Source of the DNA: Bordetella genomosp. 13
GTDB taxonomy: Bacteria > Pseudomonadota > Gammaproteobacteria > Burkholderiales > Burkholderiaceae_B
Assembly: GCF_002119665.1 (NCBI RefSeq)
Contig: NZ_CP021111.1
Location: 4,898,001 to 4,962,000, forward strand
Reading direction: 5' to 3'
DNA length: 64,000 nt
The notes below the pieces were generated by a model, which was given only the letters and a program-made list of their open reading frames with translations, had not been told where the DNA came from and did not search any database. The position numbers were made by a program, and so were the translations under genes. The first letter of the stretch is position 1. Each line of letters begins with the position of its first letter. Below are positions 54,333-64,000 of the stretch, one piece after another.

Positions 54333-54953
54333 TTAGCGTGCCGGCGCGGGCGTCGCCGCGGGGGCGGGCGCGGCGCCGGGACGCGGACTGACGGTGCGTG
54401 AGGCAGGCGCAGCACCGCCCGCGGCGGCGTTGTCGCCGCGGATCTGCGCGGCCAGTTCGATGGCGGCCTGGGCCGTCGGCACGCCGAACGCCAATGCGCC
54501 GCGGTTCAGCGGCTCGGCGATGCTGGGAGCAGCCACCAGTTCGCGATTCACGACCAGCGCCAGCATGTTGCCCAGGTTCTGGCTGCTGACGTCCGACAGG
54601 ATGCGCGTGCCGGCTTCGTTGAAGCGCAGGCCGACGAAATGCTGACCCTGCCGGTCCACCACGGCCGCGGCCTCGGTCAGGTATTCACGCGTGAGCACCG
54701 GTTGCTGCTGCAGATACAGCGTGCCATCCGGCATGGACACGGCCGTGCGGTTGGGGCCGGGCTGCGAGTAGGCGATGTAGAACTCGACCGGCGAAGCGGT
54801 GCGCGGAGCGGACGCGGACGGGGTCGAAGGGGTCGACGGCGCCGGCGTGGCGCTTCCCTGCTTGTCGGATGCGGTCGGCGCAGTCTGGCACCCGGCCAGG
54901 GCCAACATGGCCACGGCAAGCACAGGAGCCAGTTTGCGGAGAGTCAGTTGCAT
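54333..54953 (-). CDS. Lipoprotein with a SecD head-domain-like region
   Basis: 206 residues from ATG 54953, with AAGGGAA upstream. The lipobox is LALAGC (Cys near residue 22), followed by a Ser/Pro/Thr-rich linker. The middle (VGLRFNEAGTRILSDVSSQNLGNMLALVVNRELVAAPSI, about residues 100-140) resembles the first periplasmic domain of SecD. The tail is rich in Ala and Pro. It would be anchored to a membrane facing the periplasm. Its role is unknown; no sec genes are near. Confidence 0.8.
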   Translation of the reverse strand: MQLTLRKLAPVLAVAMLALAGCQTAPTASDKQGSATPAPSTPSTPSASAPRTASPVEFYIAYSQPGPNRTAVSMPDGTLYLQQQPVLTREYLTEAAAVVDRQGQHFVGLRFNEAGTRILSDVSSQNLGNMLALVVNRELVAAPSIAEPLNRGALAFGVPTAQAAIELAAQIRGDNAAAGGAAPASRTVSPRPGAAPAPAATPAPAR

Positions 54954-55182
54954 GGTGAGTTCCCTTGGAGTTTCGCTAAAGGCGCACCGCTGGTACGGCA
55001 ACCGCCATTCTACGCATCACGAACAAGCTTGCTTGCCGCGTCGACGCGACGGTGCCCGGTGGGGGCTATGCGCCTTCGGCCGCATAGGCATGAGAAAAAG
55101 TTTACAGGCCTCGCAACACCCCCGTCCGTCCAGACTGAATCCAGATGTAATGGACCAATACGAAGCCCGCTTCCAAAACGCC

Positions 55183-55188
55183 TATACT
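55183..55188 (+). promoter_or_regulatory. -10 box for thiC transcript
   Basis: TATACT lies 9 bases before the TPP riboswitch. No good -35 is visible at the usual distance. Confidence 0.4.
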
Positions 55189-55196
55189 TCGTCCCA

Positions 55197-57280
<2,084 letters not shown>

Positions 57281-57346
57281 TGGTCCCGTGGTTCTCGGCG
57301 GCGGCGGCTCTCGTTCTTGAGGCACCGCATGCGTTCTTCGGATGGC

Positions 57347-57430
57347 GCATGTGTCGATGCAATGTCGCACATGGGTTCTTGAGACGCCGCATGTGCCGAT
57401 GCAATGTCGCACATGGGTTCTTGAGACGCC
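57347..57430 (+). repeat. 42-base tandem repeat, two copies plus degenerate flank
   Basis: Two copies (57347-57388 and 57389-57430) differ at one base. Each contains a small palindrome (CATGTG with CACATG) and ends GGGTTCTTGAGACGCC, which is also the sequence leading into the hairpin repeat. A degenerate partial copy precedes them from about 57313. Confidence 0.9.
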
Positions 57431-57503
57431 GCGGCCGTACCTGCGAAGTCCCGTCCTCGCGCTGGCCGCGCTGCGGGCGCGACTTCTCCGGCACGGCCGC
57501 GGC
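57428..57503 (+). repeat. Dispersed hairpin repeat, copy 2 (downstream of thiC)
   Basis: GCCGCGGCCGT (57428-57438) pairs perfectly with ACGGCCGCGGC (57493-57503); inside, GAAGTC (57445-57450) pairs with GACTTC (57481-57486). The loop CCTCGCGCTGGCCGCGCTGC matches copy 1 closely. It is 148 bases after the thiC stop. Confidence 0.85.
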
Positions 57504-57722
57504 TCACGACAACGTCATTTGCGGCATTGCTTCACACATGGTCGGCACTCGGAGCCTAACGAGTTCCGGTCGGTTGCACGGGCCGTGCAGTCATGCAGAC
57601 GCTTGCTCCGGCCGCTGCCCGCGCACATCCGCATCGCGCTCATGCGCAATTGACTCTTGCCACTCTTGCGGCCTCGGCATCGGCTAATGCGAAGTTGCGG
57701 CGTTGGCATCGCGTTGTCGTGA

Positions 57723-57798
57723 GCCTGGGACATGGCGGAGGACTCTCGCACGGAGCGCGGACAGCGCGAGTACGAGAGTCCGCAGTCATGGCCCAGGC
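57723..57798 (-). repeat. Dispersed hairpin repeat, copy 3 (downstream of the FAD oxidase)
   Basis: On the minus strand it starts GGTATCTGTGTTCTTCAGGC, nearly the same as the lead-in of copy 1. GCCTGGGCCATG pairs with CATGTCCCAGGC with one mismatch, and GGACTCTCG pairs with CGAGAGTCC. It is 44 bases after the stop of the minus-strand gene. Confidence 0.85.
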
Positions 57799-57841
57799 GC
57801 CTGAAGAACACAGATACCGGCACGGGCACTGGCACTGACAA

Positions 57842-59250
<1,409 letters not shown>

Positions 59251-59254
<4 letters not shown>

Positions 59255-59994
59255 GATGCGAGTCCGTGTTCGGAAGAAAGAGAAGAATCGGCGAACGCCA
59301 ACCCGAGTTCGAGCCGGCCCGCGGCGGCGCGCAGGTGCGAGACGGCCGCGGCACGCGCGGCCTCGGCTTCGCCGCGCGCGATGGCGTCGAACAGGGCCAC
59401 GTGTTCTCGATGCACCCGCGCCGGCAACCCCGCGTGGCGCAGGCTGTTCACGCGCGCGGTGCGCACGGCCTGGCGCAGCTGCAGACTGAGATACTGCAAC
59501 AGGCGTTGATAGCTGGGGTTGTGCGTGGCGACGGCCACGGCGCTGTGAAAAGCCACGTCGTGCTCTACGCCGGAATCGGGATCGGGATCGTCCAGGCAGT
59601 CACGCAGGCCGTCCAGCGCCGCTTGCATCGCGATCAGGTCGTCCCGCGTACGCCGCCGTGCAGCCAGCGCCGCGGCCCCGCCCTCCAGCTCCATGCGCAG
59701 CTCATACACGTGCGCCAGCTGCACGCGATCCGCCTCGAGCAATGCCGGCACCTGGAAGCCCGCGCTGCCGGTGCGCGCCAGCACCACGCAGCCCGAACCC
59801 TGCCGGCTGCGCACCAGGCCCTGCGACCGCAGGCGCTCGGTGGCTTCGCGGATGACGGCGGCGCTGACCCCGTACTGGCGCGCCAGGTCCTTGCCGGCAG
59901 GCAGCTTGGCGCCCACGGCGTAGGTGCCGCGGGCGATTTCGGCGGCCAATTGGCCGGCGACCTGCTCGGTAAGGGTGGAGGGGCGTAGAGACAT
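59251..59994 (-). CDS. GntR-family (FCD) regulator, possibly leaderless
   Basis: 247 residues. The winged helix (GAKLPAGKDLARQYGVSAAVIREATERL, residues 28-55) and FCD domain (DPDSGVEHDVAFHSAVAVATHNP, HVALFDAIARGEAEAAR) are clear. The start fits the family N-terminus. A perfect TATAAT lies only six bases before the ATG (60006-60001), so transcription should start at or next to the ATG. It probably regulates the FAD oxidase with which it overlaps. Confidence 0.92.
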
Positions 59995-60000
59995 CCCGCG

Positions 60001-60029
60001 ATTATAGGCGGGTTGTCAGGTTATATGAA
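60001..60029 (-). promoter_or_regulatory. Promoter of the GntR/FAD oxidase operon, leaderless geometry
   Basis: On the minus strand TTCATA (60029-60024) and TATAAT (60006-60001) are 17 bases apart. The predicted transcription start coincides with the ATG at 59994-59992, leaving no room for a ribosome site. Confidence 0.55.
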
Positions 60030-60140
60030 AACTTCGGGCGAACAAATGGTCTGGAAAACCTGCGCGCCCGAGCATGCGTCACGACAGGCGCTGGAAAGAC
60101 AAGGAGCGTCGTCCGGCGCGGCCTGGAATGCGCACCGCCC

Positions 60141-60902
60141 TCAGCCTGCGTTTTCGCGATGCCCGCACACCGGGCACTCCGGATCGCGGCGCACATTCAC
60201 GGAATGCCATTGCATGTCGCGCAGCTCAAGCTGCAGCAGACGCCCCGACAGGCTCTGCCCCACGCCGGCCAGCAGCTTCAGCGCCTCGGCCGCCTGCATG
60301 CTGCCGATGATGCCCACCAGCGGCGCGAACACGCCAGTGGTGGCGCAACTGAGCTCGTCGACGTCGTCGGCCTCGGGAAACAGGCAGTGATAACAGGGCG
60401 CGCGGTCGTCGCGCAGATCGTAGACGCTGACCTGCCCGTTGAAGCGGATGGCCGCGCCGGACACCAGCGGCTTGCGGTGATGCACGCACGCGCGGTTGAT
60501 GGCGTGGCGCGTGGCGAAGTTGTCGGTGCAGTCGAGCACCACGTCGGCCGTGGCCACGGCATCGGACAGCGCGGCGCCATCCAGCCGCTGCACGCGTGCG
60601 TCGACGCGGGTTTCGGGATTGAAGGCCGCCAGCATGTCGCGGCCGGACTCGGCCTTGGGACGGCCGACGCTGGCCGTGGTGTGCAGGATCTGCCGCTGCA
60701 GATTGCTCAGTTCGACATCGTCGTCGTCGGCCAGCACGATGTGGCCGACTCCTGCCGTTGCGAGGTACAGGGCGGCGGGGGAGCCCAGGCCGCCCGCCCC
60801 CACGATCAGCGCGCGGGCGGCCAGGAATTTCTCCTGGCCCTCGATGCCCACCTCGTCCAGGAGGATATGGCGGGCATACCGCAGCAGCTGCTGGTCGTTC
60901 AT
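60141..60902 (-). CDS. moeB: MoeB/ThiF-family adenylyltransferase
   Basis: 253 residues, starting at an ATGA overlap with ctpA. The nucleotide loop is VGAGGLGSPAALYL (35-48), followed by DDDDVELSNLQRQ, DCTDNF and the zinc pairs CYHC and CPVC. It activates the C-terminal glycine of a ubiquitin-like sulfur carrier: MoaD for molybdopterin or ThiS for thiazole. Both roles are possible; there is no thiS or moaD here to decide. Confidence 0.92.
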   Translation of the reverse strand: MNDQQLLRYARHILLDEVGIEGQEKFLAARALIVGAGGLGSPAALYLATAGVGHIVLADDDDVELSNLQRQILHTTASVGRPKAESGRDMLAAFNPETRVDARVQRLDGAALSDAVATADVVLDCTDNFATRHAINRACVHHRKPLVSGAAIRFNGQVSVYDLRDDRAPCYHCLFPEADDVDELSCATTGVFAPLVGIIGSMQAAEALKLLAGVGQSLSGRLLQLELRDMQWHSVNVRRDPECPVCGHRENAG

Positions 60903-62380
60903 TTGGACTGCGAGGGCTCGACTCCGGAGGGAGTGATCTTCATGCGCTGCGCCTCGCTGCCGGCCGGTTTGGCGGGCGCGGCCTTGCCTTCCGCCTTGGC
61001 ATCGGCCTTCACGTCAGCCTTGGCCTGGCGCTGGGCGCCCTTGTCCACGGCGCGGCCCGCAAGCAGGTTCTGCGCCTGCTGCAGCTGGAAGTCGTCCTTG
61101 CCGCCGAACTCGAAGATCTTCGCCACGGGCTCGTTGACGCCCTCGAACGGCGCGGACTTGATCTCGTTGGCATCCTGCTGGTTGGACAGGTGGCGCTGCA
61201 GGTCGGCTTCGCGCGGCAGGCGGAACAGATCGCCCTGCGCCGTATCGGCCACGATGTAGTCGGGCACGATGCCGGTAGCCTGGATCGAGCGGCCGTTGGG
61301 CGTGAAATAGCGCGAGGTGGTGAGCTTGACGGCCGTGTCCTGCGACAGCGGCAGGATGACCTGCACCGAGCCCTTGCCGAACGTGCGGTTGCCCAGCAGC
61401 TTGGCGCGCTTGTGGTCTTGCAGGGCGCCGGCCACGATTTCGGAAGCCGAGGCCGAACCCACGTTGACCAGCACCACCATCGGCACCGTCTTCACCCAAG
61501 CCGGCAGGCCGGACAGGTAGTTGCCTTCGCCGCGCGCGAACTCGCTGGGCACCGCCATGTACTTGTGACGCGAATCGGGCGTGCGGCCGTCGGTGGATAC
61601 GATCAGCGAATCCGGCGGCAGGAAGGCGCCCGCCACGCCGATGGCGGAAGTCAGCAGGCCGCCCGGGTCGTTGCGCAGGTCGAGCACCAGGGCCTTGGGC
61701 GCGCCCTTGGCGCCCAGTTCGCGCAGCTGGCGCGCCATGTCGGGACCGGTCTTTTCCTGGAACTGCGCGATGCGCAGGTAGGCCGTGCCGTCGTCGAGCA
61801 TCTTGCTGCGCACGCTGCGCACCTTGATGATGTCGCGCACGATCTTGACCACGATGGGCTGCGCCTGGTCGGCGCGCATGATGGTCAGCGTGATGGGCGA
61901 CTTGGGCGCGCCGCGCATGAGCTTGACGGCATCGTTCAGCGACATGCCCTTGGTGGGCGTGTCGTCGATCTTGATGATGAGGTCGCCGGCGAGGATGCCG
62001 GCACGCGCAGCAGGCGTGTCTTCGATAGGCGAGATCACCTTGACGAAGCCGTCCTCGGCGCCGACCTCGATGCCCAGGCCGCCGAACTCGCCCTGCGTGC
62101 TGGTCTGCATGTCGCGGAACGCGTCGGCATCCAGATACGCCGAGTGCGGGTCGAGATTCGACACCATGCCCGAGATGGCGTTCTGGATCAGCGTCTTGTC
62201 GTCGACGGGTTCGACGTAGTTGTCCTTGATCGCCGCAAAGACGTTGCTCAGTTGCCGAAGCTCGTCCAGGGGCAGCGGGCTGCCGCGCTGCGCCACGGCC
62301 GTGACGCCGGCGCTGAGCAGAATGCCCGCCACCGCACCGATGGCAACCAGACCGAAACCGCGATACTTGCGAGTGCTCAT
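60899..62380 (-). CDS. ctpA: C-terminal processing peptidase, S41 family
   Basis: 493 residues from ATG 62380, with AGGAAG upstream. An N-terminal membrane anchor (GFGLVAIGAVAGILLSAGV) leads to the S41 domain with PDZ (GGLGIEVGAEDGFVKVISP) and the Ser/Lys dyad in NVGSASASEIV and RTFGKGSVQ. The C-terminus is Lys/Ala rich. It cleaves periplasmic proteins at their C-termini, often regulators of peptidoglycan hydrolases; its neighbour is EnvC-like. Confidence 0.95.
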   Translation of the reverse strand: MSTRKYRGFGLVAIGAVAGILLSAGVTAVAQRGSPLPLDELRQLSNVFAAIKDNYVEPVDDKTLIQNAISGMVSNLDPHSAYLDADAFRDMQTSTQGEFGGLGIEVGAEDGFVKVISPIEDTPAARAGILAGDLIIKIDDTPTKGMSLNDAVKLMRGAPKSPITLTIMRADQAQPIVVKIVRDIIKVRSVRSKMLDDGTAYLRIAQFQEKTGPDMARQLRELGAKGAPKALVLDLRNDPGGLLTSAIGVAGAFLPPDSLIVSTDGRTPDSRHKYMAVPSEFARGEGNYLSGLPAWVKTVPMVVLVNVGSASASEIVAGALQDHKRAKLLGNRTFGKGSVQVILPLSQDTAVKLTTSRYFTPNGRSIQATGIVPDYIVADTAQGDLFRLPREADLQRHLSNQQDANEIKSAPFEGVNEPVAKIFEFGGKDDFQLQQAQNLLAGRAVDKGAQRQAKADVKADAKAEGKAAPAKPAGSEAQRMKITPSGVEPSQSK

Positions 62381-62479
62381 GCACACTTCCTGAATTTGAC
62401 GCCCCCTGGGCGGGCCCGCCAGGGAATTCGAGGGGGCAACCATGCTGTCAAAATACTACAGCGGTGCTACGGCGCGGCG

Positions 62480-64000
62480 CTACAGGGCCAACCATTGGGC
62501 GGGATCCACCGGAGCGCCACGATGGCGAATTTCAAAGTATAGGCCCGATTCCACTTGGCCGCCGGTGGCGCCGACCGTGGCGATGGTGTCGCCGGCAGCG
62601 ACGGCGTCGCCGACGCGCTTGAGCAGGCTCTGGTTGTAGGCATACACGGACATGTATTGCTGGCCGTGGTCGACAATGATGAGATTGCCGAAACCGCGCA
62701 GCCATTCGGCGTACACCACCCGGCCGGGTGCCACCGCCTTGACGGGCGTGCCTTCGGCCGCGCGCAGCACGATGCCGCGCCAGACGCCGCCGTCGGGGCG
62801 ATCCACGCCAAAGCGGCCCTGCGTGGCGCCGCGAACGGGCGGAGGCAGGCCGCGGCGCAGCCCGTTGCCGACGCCCGCCGCCGAGCGTGCCGATGCCTCG
62901 CGCTCGGGACGTTCGGTGCGTTCGGCCCGTTCCGAGGACTCGCGTTCGGGCCGGGCCGCCGTCTGCCCCTCGGGCGCCTGCGCCGCAGCCGGGCGGTCGG
63001 ACGGCCGGTCGTTCTCGACCAAGCGCGCATGTCCCTGGCCTTCCAGAGGCCGCAGCCCGGCGCTGTCGGGATCGACCAGCGCGTTCTGGGACTGCTGCGC
63101 CTTCCGGGCGGCCGCCTCGGCCTGCTCGCGCACGCGAGCCGCTTCAGCGGCGGCTTCCGCCCGCGCCTCTTCGGCCTTGCGGCGCTCGGCGTCGGTGCGC
63201 GCCTGGCGCACGGCTTCGGCCTGGCGCGCCGCTTCCTTGCGCGCCTCTTCCTCCTTGCGCGCCAGTTCCGCGCGCCGGGCTTCCTCGGCCTTGCGGGCCA
63301 GCTCGGCCTTGCGGGCGGCCTCCTTGCGGGCTTCTTCCGCCTTGCGCTCGGCCTCTGCCCGGCGGCGCGCCTCCTCGGCGGCCTGGCGCTCGATGGCGAC
63401 TTCGAGGTCGCCGATCAGGCGCGACAGTCGCTGGTCGTCGCGGCCCAGCTTGCCGGCCTCGGCCCGCTGCGCGGCGATCTGCCCTTCGAGCTGGGCGACC
63501 AGGGTGGCCCGCTCTTTCTGCTGTGCGACCAGCTCGGCCTTCTGCTTCGCGGTCTCGTCGACCACATTGGCGATTTCGGTGCGGCGCGCATCGGTGGCGG
63601 CCTGCAGGGCCGCCAGCCGGTCGATCTCGGTGCGCAGCTCGGCCACGCTACGGGCGCGGGCCCGCGACACGTAATCCAGGTAGCCCAGATTGCGGCCCAG
63701 CTGCTGCGGATCGTCGCCGGACAGCAGCGCCGTCCAGGGCGACAACCCGCTGGCGTACTGGGCGCGCAGTTGCTCGGACAACTCGGCGCGCCGCTGCTCC
63801 AGCACCTTGCGCTGCGCGGCCATCTGCTTTTCCAGGCTGGCCAGTTCGATCTCGGCCCGGTGCTGCGCCTGGGCAAGGTCGCGCAGGCGCAGGTTGATGC
63901 GCGAGATGGCGGACTCGGAGGCCTTCAGCGCATCGGCCGCCTCTTTGCGGGCGGCCTCTCGGGCGTCGATCTCTTTCTGCAGCGAGTCGATGCGCTCGCG
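62480..64000 (-). CDS. envC: EnvC-like murein hydrolase activator (cut by window edge)
   Basis: 507 codons are visible; the frame stays open to the right edge, so the start is outside. An N-terminal coiled coil (continuing to about 63400) is followed by a long Ala/Glu/Lys/Arg-rich helical repeat (KAEEARKEAARKAELARKAE and similar), a polar linker and a C-terminal LytM/M23 domain. The metal ligands of active M23 peptidases are missing: WRGIVL where HxxxD is expected, YAYNQS for the usual His, and YFEIR for HxH. This matches EnvC, which activates amidases at the division site instead of cutting itself. ctpA follows 99 bases downstream. Confidence 0.9.
   Translation of the reverse strand, partial: RERIDSLQKEIDAREAARKEAADALKASESAISRINLRLRDLAQAQHRAEIELASLEKQMAAQRKVLEQRRAELSEQLRAQYASGLSPWTALLSGDDPQQLGRNLGYLDYVSRARARSVAELRTEIDRLAALQAATDARRTEIANVVDETAKQKAELVAQQKERATLVAQLEGQIAAQRAEAGKLGRDDQRLSRLIGDLEVAIERQAAEEARRRAEAERKAEEARKEAARKAELARKAEEARRAELARKEEEARKEAARQAEAVRQARTDAERRKAEEARAEAAAEAARVREQAEAAARKAQQSQNALVDPDSAGLRPLEGQGHARLVENDRPSDRPAAAQAPEGQTAARPERESSERAERTERPEREASARSAAGVGNGLRRGLPPPVRGATQGRFGVDRPDGGVWRGIVLRAAEGTPVKAVAPGRVVYAEWLRGFGNLIIVDHGQQYMSVYAYNQSLLKRVGDAVAAGDTIATVGATGGQVESGLYFEIRHRGAPVDPAQWLAL

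Larger units (their letters stand above)
57281..57841. other. Repeat-filled region between convergent thiC and FAD oxidase genes
   Basis: This 561-base region has no convincing gene. It holds a 42-base tandem repeat, two hairpin repeats in opposite orientations and about 220 bases between them (57504-57722) in which I see nothing specific. Confidence 0.7.

Overview
The window is high-GC betaproteobacterial chromosome, most likely from the Bordetella/Achromobacter group (Alcaligenaceae). The evidence is two Bug-type (TctC family) periplasmic receptors, many IclR and FadR-type GntR regulators beside small catabolic operons, and the order ispB, rplU, rpmA, obgE, proB. I see no complete IS element, prophage or CRISPR array. 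Both edges cut genes: a type I restriction methylase (hsdM) on the left and an EnvC-like murein hydrolase activator on the right.

Layout. 1-4352: hsdM start, a promoter-plus-terminator unit that could be a small RNA, a tannase-family lipoprotein, and a Tat-exported alpha/beta hydrolase. 4494-12747: gdhA, a coupled pair of small unknown genes (one resembles a type III secretion chaperone), an iron-box-preceded DUF4198 protein, a large PAS hybrid histidine kinase, a FhuF-like reductase, and two alkylation-repair genes (ogt, tag). 12782-14620: an ABM-domain protein and ilvE. 14767-20929: a TPP riboswitch followed by a tightly overlapping operon of a LuxE-like acyl-protein synthetase, a LuxC-like acyl reductase, an NMT1/THI5-type ABC importer and a short-chain dehydrogenase. 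21823-30456: a hybrid kinase, then an operon of IclR regulator, thiolase-like protein, DUF35 partner, Bug receptor and two acyl-CoA ligases of different chemistry. 30566-40434: an MFS exporter, ridA and a nitroreductase, then a GntR-linked aromatic oxygenation cluster (Rieske alpha/beta, Bug receptor, ferredoxin reductase, ferredoxin, small protein, hydroxyacid dehydrogenase, dihydroxyacetophenone-dioxygenase-like cupin). 40467-44701: exoD, dbpA, lysE-type exporter, AraC regulator, tRNA-Pro(CGG). 44760-51355: ispB, an FAH-family enzyme with its divergent IclR regulator, rplU-rpmA-obgE-proB. 51425-55000: two regulators (a degenerate OmpR type and an XRE type), a thioredoxin-reductase-like flavoprotein with an Rrf2 regulator, and a SecD-like lipoprotein. 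55197-57280: a second TPP riboswitch and thiC. 57842-64000: FAD-linked oxidase with GntR regulator, moeB/thiF, ctpA, envC.

The most striking unit is the TPP-riboswitch operon. Its enzymes would together activate a carboxylate, reduce it to an aldehyde and then to an alcohol, and its importer belongs to a family that includes thiamine-pyrimidine precursor transporters. I read it as a candidate salvage route for an oxidised (carboxylated) thiamine vitamer; the chemistry follows from families, the substrate is inference.

A second notable item is a dispersed 75-76 nt hairpin repeat: three copies, each lying downstream of a gene in the same orientation as that gene, with base changes on both arms that keep the stem paired, next to short tandem repeats.
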